The translations under genes and the position numbers were made by a program. From assembly GCA_037176705.1 (NCBI GenBank), contig CM073888.1:43778810-43842809 (forward strand): a stretch of 64,000 bases of DNA. Reading direction: 5' to 3'. Shown piece by piece: positions 45,739-57,568 of this stretch. The DNA comes from Molossus alvarezi. Taxonomy: Eukaryota > Chordata > Mammalia > Chiroptera > Molossidae. The stretch's first letter is position 1, and every line of letters starts with the position of its first letter. The notes below the pieces were generated by a model, which saw only the letters and a program-made list of their open reading frames with translations, ran no database searches and was not told where the DNA came from.

Positions 45739-46679
45739 AGAGGTACACACCCAGAGAAGCAACTCCGGATCTTAGTTTCATGTGACTGATCTTAATCACC
45801 TAACCTCAATCAGCCAGAATGAGCAAAAGAGATCATTCAAGGAGTGAGGGAGGGAAGTGGGGTCACAGAATGGTGCCTTGAAACTGCATTCACCTGCGCT
45901 CCATTTGTCAGCGTTAATGTCAATAAAAATATATTTTGATGGTGAAAAACAACACTGCAGAATCAGTGTATTGTAATGAAAATTGGGGCAAGAATAAACT
46001 GCAATATTCTTCTTTTTTGTGTTTTGATTCAAAAGCAATTGTCATCCAAATCCAATTTCAGAATCATTATTTCTGTTCAAAGAATATGCTACATCTGAAA
46101 AGGAGGAGTCACAGCTTGAATTTCTGACATTATGCCCGGTTCATCCAGCCAAGCAAAGAACTGACATTTGGAAAGGCCCTTGTTTACCTGTCCCCCTAGA
46201 AACGGTCCTCTGAAGTCTTTGCTGAAGAGGCCACGCAGTCTTCACTAAGTTTATGTAACGTTAATGGTTACGATAAAGATTCATGCCCAAGATTCCAAAG
46301 TAGGTAGAATAGAAATTATTAACTTATTTACTTATACTTTCACTCGGAAGTACTTTCTTTTTCCATCTTATTCTTAACATTTCTTTAATCTTTAAATTTC
46401 TGTGTGTGTGTGTGTTTTGTAATTTCAGATACTTTACTATTAGCAAAACTATTTTACAGGCAAATTTATGTATTTTTGTAGTTCCCAACATTACCTGAAA
46501 AGTGTAATGATTCTATCTCTTTGACTCTTTAAGGAGGCGATATGTTTCTGTTCTTACATTTCTTAAATATATATACTTTTTGTGCCCCTGATCTCCCTCT
46601 ACCGGAGCTCTCTCAGTGAACTTTTATACACTATTAACTCGCCAATGCCATGCCTTCTCTACCTGTATTCCATTGTTCC
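45739..46679. other. Low-copy DNA
   Basis: Nothing recognised except a short (TG)n at 46402-46415. Confidence 0.4.
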
Positions 46680-47170
46680 AGGAGTTTTTTGCTGCTCAAC
46701 AAACTACCTCAAAAGCGAGGGGCTGTACTCTCGCTTAGTTCTGTAGATGGTCAGGGCTGGGCGGGACAGTTTGTGCTGAGAGTTTTTCACCCAGTTGCAG
46801 TCAGAGTTCAGCTAGGGCTGCAGTAATCAGGAGACTTCTGGGCTGGTGGTCTCAGATGGCTCCCTGCCATGGTCGAGCAGGATGACGCCCGTGGTTGTAG
46901 ACCGGAGTGCCTACACATCGCCTCTCAGTGTAGCTTGAGTTTCTCCCTGCGAGGCATCTGGAACTCAAGAGGGAAGTGTCTCAAGACCAAGTATTTCATG
47001 AAGCGCAAGCAGAAACTTCAAGGTTTTTTAATGAACTAGCCTTGAAAGTTCAAGAATGTTATACCTACCATGGTCTATAGGTGACACAACTCACCAAGTT
47101 TAGCCCAGATTCCAGAGAAGAGTAATTAGACACGACCTTTTGATGGGAGCAGTGACAAGGTCACCCTGTA
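46680..47170. mobile_element. Decayed interspersed repeat, LTR-like
   Basis: The order 'ctgctcaacaaactacctc', 'agttctgtagatggtcagg', 'ctgggctggtggtctcag' and 'acgaccttttgatgggagc' is common to one old mammalian repeat family, probably an LTR. Name and orientation are not certain. Confidence 0.35.
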
Positions 47171-47339
47171 GAAGAATATGTGACATAGGAGGTATTTTGG
47201 AAAATATATTTTTTCCAAATCCATATTTATTCTTTAAAAAGACATGAGTCATATCTTTTATCCTAAAAATTTCCTGGTCAAAGTGCCTAGGCCCTTGGAG
47301 GATAAAGGTCAGATTTCTTAGAGACCTTTAAAAAATTGG

Positions 47340-47482
47340 GAAACAAATATATACATAACCAATGAACACAGACAATAGTTTGTGGAAAACAGGAGAGGGT
47401 GGGAGCAGGGAGGAGGGGGTCAACTCGGAAAAAAGGGGACATCTATAATACTTTCAACAATAAAGATAAGAAAAAAAAAAGA
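47340..47482 (+). mobile_element. L1 3' tail fragment
   Basis: 'ataaccaatgaacacagac', 'ggacatctataatactttc' and 'aacaataaagataag' plus A run. This is the same tail as in the L1s at 30903 and 31748 and in HAL1-like copy 2. Confidence 0.75.
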
Positions 47483-47683
47483 AATGTAGTCGAAGGCAGA
47501 GGCCAAGCTATGTGCACACAGAGGACAACAGAGCTATGTATGTGGGGAAAGGGCGTTGGGTGAGAGATTAAGTGTAGGGAGTTCTAATCCCCACACCCTG
47601 GAGGTCTTTCTTATAAATTTAGATAAACCACCTAATCTCTAGACCTCACACTTCTCGTCTATAAAATGACAGTTAAATCTGAC

Positions 47684-47839
47684 CAGTACTTTTCTATCCT
47701 GGCTCAGGTTAGAATCATGTGGGAAGCACTAAAAAAAATGTGATTCCCTCACAACCTCCTTAAACAAATCGGGGTGGGAGGTTGATTGCCAGGATTTCTT
47801 TTCTTTTCCTTCCTAATCAATCAGGGCTGAGAAACACTG
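47684..47839 (+). mobile_element. MER5-like hAT element
   Basis: Begins CAGTACTTTTCTATCCTGG and ends GCTGAGAAACACTG, near-inverted ends. The middle has 'agaatcatgtgggaagc' as in MER5. Heavily diverged. Confidence 0.5.
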
Positions 47840-48114
47840 CGGTCGTAACACCTCATCAAGCACACTCTCCTTTGTTCAGTCTCAGTGATGAACCTTGATG
47901 GCGTATGAGAATCACCGCAATGTGTGTGTTCAATACTCTGCGGGGGACACTGTTGTTGGGATTTGCAAAAGCACTCCTCAAATTATTTCAATATAAGCCA
48001 GGGTTGATAACTTCTGGTTCAGAGAAGTAATTTTAAAACTTCAGCAGGTATCAGAACTTACTGTAAATATATGTATTTTTAGTTTTCTGTATGTTATGAT
48101 GTTTTGACATCTTA

Positions 48115-48528
48115 AAAGCCTTTCTGGCTAGGGAGCAACCGACATTCTCAGGGCCGGCTAATGCCTAACAGTAACTTCCTATGCAAACCAACCAATCCAG
48201 AGTTTATGCCCCCAGCTACCTCCTTACCTAACCCTTTCACACCAAGCCACTATTTCCCCTCTTAGATAATCCCAGGGCCAGCTACCAGGTGACTAGAGGC
48301 CATGCCTTCAGCCCAAAGCTCACCAGAATTCTTCAGAACTCTTCCCCAACAGTTTGCTCTGCCCTGTCCTGACTTTTCCTGGAAACTTCAATACAGGCTC
48401 TACCTTAGACCTTCCCGTCCCTTCTGCCTTTGTCTCCTGACCACCTGGTGTTCCCGCCTGTGACCCTGCATGGCATGAGGTGAGTCTCTCTTTACGGCCT
48501 GTGAGTTTAATGAACTTCTTGTCCTTGT
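48115..48528 (+). mobile_element. Class I-like ERV LTR remnant, related to 19075-19560
   Basis: It shares the block order of the LTR at 19 kb: 'cagggccggctaatgcct', 'cacaccaagccact', 'cagggccagcta', 'aggctct' and 'cttctgcctttgtctcctga'. No duplication was found. Confidence 0.5.
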
Positions 48529-48529
48529 T

Positions 48530-48957
48530 GGGCCACAACAAATTTACCATAACATGTCCAACAAAGAATACTTGAGGGGCTTTAAATTTTTTTATTTTTT
48601 CCTTTATTGATGTTAGAGAGAGAGAGAGGAAGGGAGAGGGAGAGAGAGAGAAACATCGATGAGCGAGAACATCGATTGGCCGCCTCCTGTATGCCCCCCA
48701 CTGGGGATCAGGCCCACAACCTGGGCATGTGCCCTGACTGGGAACTGAACCAGTGACCTCCTGGTGGATGAGTCTATGCTCAACCACTGAGCCACACCGG
48801 CCAGGGCTTGAAGGGCTTTTATAAACAGATTGCTGGATGCCGCGGGCAGAGTGTCTGGTGCAGTATGCCTGAAATAGTCCTGGAATCATGCACTTCTAAC
48901 ACGTCTCCAGGTGACGCTGATGCTGCTGGTCTCGGGGCCATATTTTGGGAACCACTG
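48530..48957 (+). mobile_element. MER5A-like hAT element split by a SINE
   Basis: The left part is about 48530-48583. The right part, 48807-48957, includes 'aacagattgctgg', 'ccaggtgacgctgatgctgc' and the end 'ttttgggaaccactg'. Joining the parts across the SINE and its duplication restores MER5A order. Confidence 0.65.
48584..48806 (-). mobile_element. VES SINE, classic subtype
   Basis: 13-bp duplication with one mismatch at 48571-48583 and 48807-48819 ('cttgargggcttt'). Well preserved. Confidence 0.95.
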
Positions 48958-49048
48958 CCCTAGAGAATCGCAGCACAGTTGAGCTATAACTACTAGCATG
49001 AGTGGGTGGGGAAAGCCCGTCAGGGGTGTTGGGGGAAAACTCACTGAA

Positions 49049-49164
49049 CAGTGCTTCTCCAACCTGAACAAGCATCACCCGGGGATCTTATTAAAATGCA
49101 GAGTCTGCATTTCTAACAGGAGCCCAGTCGCTGCCCGTGCTGCAGGACCACAGAGAGAATACTG
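49049..49164 (+). mobile_element. MER5-like hAT element
   Basis: Starts CAGTGCTTCTCCAACC and ends 'gagagaatactg'. The middle 'ggggatcttattaaaatg' and 'ctgcatttctaacagg' is MER5-like. Confidence 0.6.
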
Positions 49165-49794
49165 TGTAGCAATGCACTTGAATAAGTAATCTGTAAAGAG
49201 AAGTACAAGCCCAAAGCCAGCCATCAGGAAGATTATGACAAAAAGAAGACCCGGGAGAGAGCCGCATGTGAGTGAGTCGTGTAAGCAAGATGGAAGAATG
49301 ACAGGTGGGACTGGAGTGACGAAGCACAGACACAGCAGCTGTGTCAGTGATCCCGCTATCTTCCACGTTAACTGAGCCTCTCACAGACATTCCTTGCCAG
49401 TGTCTTGCTTTTTAATATATTAGTTTTTTTTTAATTATAAAATTTATTGTGTATAATATATACAAGGGACATAGAAAGTATATAGAAGACAACAATAACT
49501 GTAGCTCCATTTAAAACATAACTTTGACCCAGAATCAAAAAAGTTTTTAAAGTAGGTAAAAATAGCTGCCAGTTTTGTGTAGTTGAGAGATTTCACTAAC
49601 AAAACTATTGCCACCATATTCTAGGCTCCCTGATGCCTAAAATACAATTAGAGATTCATTTCTTTGGATTAAGGAATGATAACATGCAGATGCTCCTGGG
49701 TTATTATCACTTGATTTGTGTTCTGAACCAGATGACACACCAGAAGTGGATGTGTCCGCGTGTGTGTGTGTGTATGTGTGTGTGAGGGTGCTCT
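49165..49794. other. Low-copy DNA with (TG)n
   Basis: Nothing recognised. A short TG tract is at 49758-49784. Confidence 0.4.
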
Positions 49795-49910
49795 TGGAAA
49801 ATATGCATGTCTTGGCCTTATCCTTAGAGATTCGGGTATAATGGACTTGAAGGGCCATGAGTCTACATTTTAAAAGTCTCCCCGGGTGATTCTCACATGC
49901 ATCCTCAGTG
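49795..49910 (+). mobile_element. MER5-like fragment
   Basis: 'gagtctacattttaaaag', then 'tctccccgggtgattctcac', follows the 3' half of MER5. No ends seen. Confidence 0.45.
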
Positions 49911-50274
49911 AAGACCTGTTGCCTTAATAATGAGTCCTTTCCACAGAGAATAGCATTTTTCAGAATGAGGCCAAGTGGAGTAGGAGGCAGTGGGATGTTG
50001 TGAGATTTAGTTTCAAAAGCCTTTGGTTTGAGCCTCAGTCCTGCTCATCAAATGTGGTCTTAGGTAAAATGTCTCTACATCTGTAAAAAGAATGACTAAT
50101 AATAGATTCCTTGCCATCTTATTGCCAGAGTTAAGCGAAATGTTATATAAAAGCACCTTGAAATTCTAAAGCACACAAATATCATTAGTATAATTGCCCA
50201 GCTTTATAAAAATTAAGTGCTGATGGTGGGAGAGATAGCAGATATAGATTAGCTGTTTTCTGAGCTATACTTTT
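49911..50274. other. Low-copy DNA
   Basis: Nothing recognised. Confidence 0.4.
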
Positions 50275-50975
50275 TTAAAATATATTTTTCAATTACATTT
50301 GCTATACAATATTATATTAGTTTTAGGTGTACAATGTAGCTATTAGACATTTATATAATTCATAAAGTAATCATCGTGATAAGTCTAGAACCCATCTGAC
50401 ACCAAATGTAGCTATTAAAGTATTTTTTACTATATTCCCTATGCTTTACTTTACATTCCATAACTGTTTTTATAACTAGCAAGTTGTACTTCTTAATCCC
50501 TTCATCTTTTTCACCCAGTCCTCAAATCCCCTCCTAGCTGGTGACCATGAGTTTGTTCTCTGTATGTATAAATGTGTTTCTGTTTCCTTTGTTCATTTAT
50601 TTTGCTTTTTAGATTTCACATATAAGGGAAATCATATGGTATTTGTCTTTGTCTTGCTTCACTTAGCATATTACCCTCTAGGTCCATCTGTGTTGTCACA
50701 AATGGCAAAATTGTTGTTTTTTTTTTATGGCTGAGTAATAGTCTAGTGTACATATATATGTACCACTTTTTTTTTTTTTTAATCCATTCATCTATTAATG
50801 GAACTTAGGTTGCTTCTATGTCTTGGCTATTGTAAATAATGCTGCAATGAACATAGGGGTGCATATATCTTTTAGAATTAGTGCTTTGGATTTCTTCAGA
50901 TACATACCCAGAAGTGGGATTGCTGGATTAGGGTAGTTCTATTTTTTATTTTTAAAGGAACAACTATCCTGTTTT

Positions 50976-51130
50976 ACTTTCCTTCCTTCCTTCCTTCCTT
51001 CCTTCCTTCCTTCCTTCCTTCCTTCCTTCCTTCCTTCCTTCCTTTCTGTACGTGCCCCTAGTGGGAACCGAACCCGGGACTTTCAGGTCCACAGGCCGAT
51101 GCTCCAGCCTCTGAGCCAAACCAGCCAGGG
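50976..51130 (-). mobile_element. Head-only VES SINE with (TTCC)n tail
   Basis: The tRNA-like head (about 51048-51130) stops just past the B box at 'aggggcacgtac' and runs straight into a (GGAA)n tail (plus strand TTCC, 50979-51044). The duplication CAACTATCCTGTTTT at 50961-50975 and 51131-51145 is perfect over 15 bp. It stops at the same position as 36657-36799 and shares the 'cccactaggggca' variant with it. Confidence 0.9.
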
Positions 51131-51658
51131 CAACTATCCTGTTTTTCATCATGGCTGCACCAATTTACAATCTCACCAATAGTTGAACATCTTTTTATAT
51201 ATCTATTTGCTATCTGTGTATCCTCTTTGGAAAAATTTCTACTTGGGTTGTCTGCCCATTTATAATGGGATTGTTGGTTTTATTTTTTTGTTAACTTGTA
51301 TGAGTTCCTTATATATTTTGGATATGAACCCTTTATCAATTGTATCAGTGGTAAATATATTCTTTTATTCAGTAGGCTGTCTTTTAGTAATGTTGATGGT
51401 CTCCTTAGCTGTGCAAAATGTTTTTAATTTAATTTAGTCCTATTTGTTTATTTTTTCTTTTGTTTCCCTTGCCTGGGAAGACATATCCAAGAAAATATTG
51501 TGAAGAGAGATGTCAAGGAGTTTATTGCCTATGTTTTCTTCTAGGAGTTTTATAGTTTCAAATCTTACATTTAAGTCTTTAATTTATTGTAAGTTTATTT
51601 TTGTGTATGGTGTAAGAAAGAAGTCTAGTTTCAGTTTTTTGATGTATCTGTCCAGTTT

Positions 51659-51874
51659 GTTAAAAATATGTTTTTACTGATCTTTTAGAAAGAGTGGAAG
51701 GGAAAGAGAGACATGGAAAAATCTACGTGAGAGAGAGACATCGATTGGCTGCCTCCTGTACGCCTTCCACAGGGATCAAACCCAAAACCCGGGCATGTGC
51801 CCTGACCGGAAATTGAATCTAGACCTTGTAGTCCACAGGATGGTGCTCAATCCACTGAGAAAAACCAGCCGGAC
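51659..51874 (-). mobile_element. VES SINE, classic subtype
   Basis: Duplication TCTGTCCAGTTT at 51647-51658 and 51875-51886. Confidence 0.93.
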
Positions 51875-52330
51875 TCTGTCCAGTTTATTCAACACCATTT
51901 ATTGAAGAGACTGACTTTACCCCATTATATATCTCTTGCCTCTTTTGTTATAGGTTAGTTGACCACATATGTGTGTGTTTATTTATGGGTTCTTTATTCT
52001 GTTTCATTGATTGATGTGTCTGTTTTTATTCTAATATAATGCTGTTTTGACTACTATAGCCTTATAGTTTAGATTGATACTAGGTAGCATGGTATCTGCA
52101 ACTTTGTTTTTCTTTCTCAAGATTGTTTTGGCTATTTAGAGTCTTTTGTGGGCCCATAGAAATTTCAGGATTATTTGTTCTTGTTCTGTGAAAAATGTCA
52201 TTAGTATTTTGAAAGAGATTGCACTAAGTCTGTACATTGCTTTGGATAGTACAGATATTTTAACAATGTTGAGTCTTCCTATTCATGAGCATGGTCTAGC
52301 GGTCTAGCTTTCCATTTCTTTCTTCTTTTT

Positions 52331-52587
52331 TTTTTAAATCTTCACCAGAGGACATTTTTTTTTTTTTTTTTTGCATTTATCTTCAGATAGAACGGGAGGG
52401 AGAGAGGGGGGAAGAGAGAGAGAGAAACATCGATGTGAGAGAGACACATCGAGCAGTTGCCACCCACACGACCCCAATGGGGGCAGGGACAAATCGCAAC
52501 CGAAGTACATGCCCTTAGTGGGAACTGATCTGGGACTCTCCGGTCTTCAGGCCGACACTCTAACAACTGAACCAAACCAGCCAGGGC
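52331..52587 (-). mobile_element. VES SINE, long subtype
   Basis: Complete copy with a T18 run inside its tail region (52358-52374). The duplication is imperfect (around 52308-52330 and 52588-52609). Confidence 0.9.
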
Positions 52588-52609
52588 TCCGTTTATTTCT
52601 ATCTTCTTT

Positions 52610-52865
52610 ATTTTTATTTTATTTTTAAATTTTATTTTATCCTCACCCTAGGACATATTTGCATTCATCTTCAGATAGAGTGAGAGGTAGAAAAGGAAGA
52701 AGAGAGAGAGAGAGAAACATTGATGTGAGAGAAACACATCGACTGGCTGCCACCCTCACAACCCCAAGCGGGGCTGGGGACAAACTACAACCAAGGTACG
52801 TGCCCTTAGCAGGAACGGAACCCAGGTCTCTTTGGCTCTAACCGCTGAGACAAACCGGCCAAGGC
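52610..52865 (-). mobile_element. VES SINE, long subtype
   Basis: Complete copy 22 bases from the previous one, same orientation. Duplication of the type 'ctatttat(a)ttttcttt' is imperfect. Confidence 0.88.
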
Positions 52866-53798
52866 TATTTATATTTTCTTTAATTTTTTTCTTCAATGTC
52901 TTACAGTTTTTGGAATATAATTCTTGCATAAACTTATTTCTGGGTATTCTTTTTGATGCAATTGCAAATGGGATTGTTTGTTTAATTTCTCTTTCGGATA
53001 GTTTGTTATTGGTGTGTAAAAATGTAACCATTTTTTAAATATTGATTTTTTTTTTATCCTGCTACTCAAGTGAATTCATTCATCAGTTCTATTAGTTTTT
53101 TGAATCTTTAGGGTCCTCTTTATATAGTATCATGTCATCTGCAAATAATGACAGTTTTGCTTCTTTCTTTCCAAACTGAATGTCTTTTATTTATTTATTT
53201 TTTGTATGATTGCTGTGGCTAGGACTTCCAATACTACATTAAATAAAAATAGTGAAAGTGGACATCCTTGTCTTGTTCATGATCTTAAAGGAAAAGCTTT
53301 CATCTTGTACCACTGAGTATGATTTTAGCTGTGGTTTTGTCATATATGGCCTTTATTATGTTGAGGTATGTTCCCTCTATTCCCATTTTACTGAGAGTTT
53401 TTATCATGAATGGATGTTGGATTTTGTCAGATGCTTTTCTGTATCTATTGATATGATTATGTACTTTTCATCCTTCATTTTGTTTATGTGGTGTATCATG
53501 TCAATGGTTTTGTCACTGTCAAGCCAACCTTGCATCCCAGTAATAAATTCCACTTGCTCTTGATGTATACTCTTTTGAATATATTGCTGAATTCAGTTTG
53601 CTAATACTTTTTTGCGGATTTTTGCATCTGTGGTCATCAGGGATATTGTGCTATACTTTCCTTTTTTTGTAGTGTCTTTACCGGTTTTGGTATCAGGGTA
53701 ATGCTGGCCTTGTAAAATGAGTTCAGGAGCCTTCCCTCCTCTTCAGTGTTTTGGAACAGTTTGAGAAGGGTAGGTATTATTTTTCTATGAATGTTTGG

Positions 53799-56049
53799 TA
53801 TAAGCTTTCTGTATGTATGTTTATAAAGAAATGTAAAGATAATTGGGATTATTTAGCCTGTAGAAATAGGGTTTCTAAACCTCAGCTCTGGTGTTTTGGG
53901 GTGGATAATTCTTTGTTGTGGGAGAGAGGAGCAGAAGGAAGAGAAGAAGAGAAGAAATATTTTCCTATGCATGTAAAATCTGTAGCAGCATCCCTGGCCT
54001 CTGCCCAGTAGATGCCAGGAGCACCCTTCCACAACCCCCAGTCATAATAACCAGAAAGGTTTCTAGAATCAGCAAATGTTCCATTAAGAATCACTACTAT
54101 AAAAACAGTTACAGTCTTCAATTAAGTAATTGAGGATAAATGATCAACTTAATAAGCACTTCTTTTTTCAGTTCTACTCCACAAAACAATAGCAAACACT
54201 ATTCACAACTTTAAGAAGAAACTAATAGCCATATGTTTAGTACTTGGAATAGTTTATCAAATGCTGCCCTTTGAACAACATGTCCTGGTTTGCCCAGGAT
54301 GTTAACATTGAAAGTCCTAATTCCCAGGAAACCCTCCCCTCACACTTTTTTTTTCTTTCTGTAGAACCCAGAGAAGGGGATCATTCCACATTTGTCAGTA
54401 ATGAAGGAAACTGACTTTTGTTTGTATCTGTTTTGTATTAGTCAGATGTCTTACATGTTTACATTGCATCATCTTCCCAGTTGCCCCGCAGGGAGGCTGA
54501 TCCCATATCACAGATGAAGAAGCAGAATCCTGGAATAATGCAGAAACTTTCCCATTGCCACAGAGACAGCAAACACAGGAGTGGTCAGCTCCAGGTGTGT
54601 CCTGATCTAAGGTCTGCATTCTTTCCACCACCCCACTCCTTACTACTGGTCTTGATTATTCTGAACACTTAAGTTGCAATTTGATTTTCTAGGGTCTTTG
54701 AAAAGTGTTTCTAAATGAGGGAAGTGGAAACATAATTTTTAACCAAACAGTCTATTATAGTTGAGCTCTGGTAAAAGTTTCCAAGACTAGAGTCATTTGG
54801 AGTAAACTCCATTTACCTTCTTGCTTGCCTTCCAGTATAGAAAGAGAACCTACAAAACACTAGAACATCCTGTCCTGGCAGCAGAACCAAACTTAAGGCT
54901 ACTCTAAGAATTCATGTTCACTAGAGGCTCACCCAGAGATGACAGTTAGAGTCCATCAGATTCAAACAATCTGCAATTCCATCTAGCTCTTCAGGTGGGT
55001 TTTTCAATATATAGGTTAATTGTATTGCACAATGGTCCATCTGCTGTAAAAGATACATTGATTAACAGCAAAATTAAATTAGAGATATCTCATTATGTTA
55101 TAAATGCTATTATCTGTCTCAGTTCACTGTAATAGGACAGAGCAAAGTAGCTTAAAATTGTCCTTCAGTCATGGGAGAATGACATAAATGGCTAAGTAAA
55201 TCACTGAAAGAAGCTTATAGGGTTTGGAATGCAACTAAAAATAGACTGAATGTTTCTAGACTGGAACTGAAATCAGGGCAACCACAGCAACCACAATCCT
55301 GTTCTAAGAGTGGCACTTGTAAAACGCCAATGAGAAAATGGAAGGTAACTAAAAATTGCTAGTTGTCACTCATTAACTGAGCATGACTTGTCAATGAAAC
55401 ACATTTGCTTAATAAAATAAGTTATTTAAGAATAACTTTATATATTTCCAAAGTTTAGAGATCTATAGATAACTTTTTAGTCAGGATAAAAAGAACAAAA
55501 CTGAGATGAGTAGAACTCTAGTGTGGATGCTAAATTCTCATGTAGTAAGAATGGTTTTTAGCATTTGGCAGATCATTTCATTTATTGGAAATTTAAAGAA
55601 GAAAAATGTTCTGGATTGCCACATGTGTTCCAGTGACAAAGTAGCACATTAGCAGATTCTGACAACACTGACCTTTTGTTCCAAATCTCATGGTTAGGTT
55701 TGTTTATTTTAAATAAGAAATTTATGGATTACTAATCTTCACGAGAGCCACTAAGGAAATAAAAAAATCACACTGTGGGATACAGCATTCAAGATACTCT
55801 CTAGATGATTCAGTCAAAAGAGACAATTTAAGGGACATGAGAATCATCTTCAAATGTTTGAATACATTGCAGGTGGAAGATGAATTAAGTTTTTATAAGT
55901 AGCAAAGGAGTACATAATTGGGATATCGGGTAAAAGTTACATGGAGACGAATTTCAATGTCACTAGAAGACGAAACACTAGGCTGTTCCAAAAATAGAAT
56001 AGGCTGCATAATGGAATAGTGAATTTTCAGGAAAAGCAAGTTTACGTGT
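53799..56049. other. Repeat-poor stretch, 2.2 kb
   Basis: Mostly unrecognised. 54272-54346 ('gtcctggtttgcccaggatg') resembles a short old DNA repeat that I cannot name. No gene seen. Confidence 0.5.
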
Positions 56050-56190
56050 TCATTTGTTTGTTCATTCATTCATTCATTTAACAAATAATTACAAGTGACT
56101 ACTATGTGCCAGGCACTGGTCTAAATTTTGGGAATGTGGTCACAAACAGGAAAGACAAAGTCCTTGAGCTGATGAACGATATGCTGTGTA
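56050..56190 (-). mobile_element. L2 3' end
   Basis: 'ttcattcattcattcattta', 'ctactatgtgccaggcactg' and 'aaagtccttgagctgatg' are reversed L2 3' end words. Confidence 0.65.
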
Positions 56191-56734
56191 GTTGGGTTGA
56201 CAAACTTTTTCTGTAAAGGGCCAGATGCAAAACATTTAGGCTTTAGAGGCCACAGGGTCTTTGTTGCAACTACTGAACTCTGCCATTGTTTTGCAAAAGC
56301 ATCCATAGGCCAGGAATTGGCAAACTATAGCCCACCAGCCAAATCTTGCCCACTACCTACTTTAATAAACAAAGTTTTATTGGAACACAGTCACACTCAT
56401 TCATTCTATATTGCCTATAGATATCTGTCTTTAACAACAGAGTACTTGTGACACAGATGGTAAGCTCCAAAAAGCCTAAACTACTTACTATTTTACCCTT
56501 TACAGAAAGCATTTGCTGATCCCGGCCATAGCACACATATAAACAAGTGACTGTGGCCATGTTCTAATAAGACTTTATTTATGGACACCAAAATATAATT
56601 TTATATAATTTGTATGTCAGAAAATATTCTTTTAAAATGATTTAAAACTATAAAAAATATTCTTAGTGTACAGGTCATACTGAAATGAAGGTGGGCTGGA
56701 CTTGGCCTGTGGGTCACAGTTTGCTAATCCTTGT
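56191..56734 (+). mobile_element. hAT-Charlie-type element (outer), interrupted by a second one
   Basis: Left end 'gggttgacaaactttttctg', right end 'gggtcacagtttgctaatcc'. The parts 56191-56310 and 56534-56734 join to one element of the family seen at 9885-10220. Confidence 0.7.
56311..56525 (-). mobile_element. hAT-Charlie-type element (inner), nested, opposite orientation
   Basis: Ends 'caggaattggcaaactatag' and 'gcatttgctgatcccgg'. The 8-bp flanks ccataggc (56303-56310) and ccatagca (56526-56533) agree at six positions. Same family as the outer element but reversed, 215 bp. Confidence 0.7.
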
Positions 56735-57289
56735 GTTCTGAAGCATGTTAGCAAATTCACATATTTTGAATAGTTCTATTTTCACAGGTGAGAATCTATT
56801 TGTAAATTCGTTTATTCTGATAATTACAAATTTCACCATTACGTTAATTAACAAAATGTCTGTTGTTGATTAGAGAGGAAGGTCACCAAAGTGCTGGTAG
56901 CAGTTATTTCTGGAGTGTGGGGCTTTTGGATGCAATCCTAGCTGCTTCCCCAACTCCCTTTTACCACTTCAGTGTGAAATCCTGATGAAAACATCTGAAA
57001 GCACCAGGGTTTACTTTAGCCTGATTAATACATAATATCACACTGTGCATGCTGAAGTACTTTAAATTACAGACATCATGGCCCTTTAGAATACAGAGAC
57101 AGACAACTCTTTTATACTTCGCATAATTAAAAAGGCCATCCATCTGGGAGGCTCTATTTAGAAGTTGGCTATAATTCTTCTTTTTTCCTCCCCAAATAGC
57201 AATTTTTCATTTATATGTCCCACATCAAAACAAACTACTCATGGTCAAATGGGGGCAAAAAAGTATTTGATGAGGTGTTTGAGGTGACT
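56735..57289. other. Low-copy DNA
   Basis: Nothing recognised. Confidence 0.4.
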
Positions 57290-57303
57290 AGTAGTTTCAA
57301 TTT

Positions 57304-57554
57304 ATTATTTATTAATTTATTTATTTTTATCCTCACCGGAGGACATTTTTCTATTTTTTGTTCACATAGAGTGGGAGGGAGAGAATGGGAGAGAGAGCGA
57401 GAGAGAAACATCGAGTGGCTGCCTTCCACACGCACGACTCAACCAGGGCCGGGGACAAACTGCAACTGAGGTACGTGCCCTTAGTGGGAACCGAACCTGG
57501 GTCTCTCTGGACTGCAGGCTGATGCTCTAACCGCTGAGCCAGACCAGCCAGGGC
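57304..57554 (-). mobile_element. VES SINE, long subtype
   Basis: Perfect 14-bp duplication AGTAGTTTCAATTT at 57290-57303 and 57555-57568. Stem-loop 'tcctcaccggagga' present. Confidence 0.95.
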
Positions 57555-57568
57555 AGTAGTTTCAATTT

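Larger units (their letters stand above)
50275..53798 (-). mobile_element. L1, old, 3' UTR to reverse-transcriptase region, carrying four SINEs
   Basis: Minus-strand 3' UTR at 50275-50620 ('gttttaggtgtacaatgtag'), then the ORF2 C-terminal region, then the reverse-transcriptase part (for example 53150-53760, 'ggtatcagggtaatgctgg'). It is 5'-truncated near 53798. No open frame of note remains. SINEs at 50976, 51659, 52331 and 52610 interrupt it. Confidence 0.8.
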
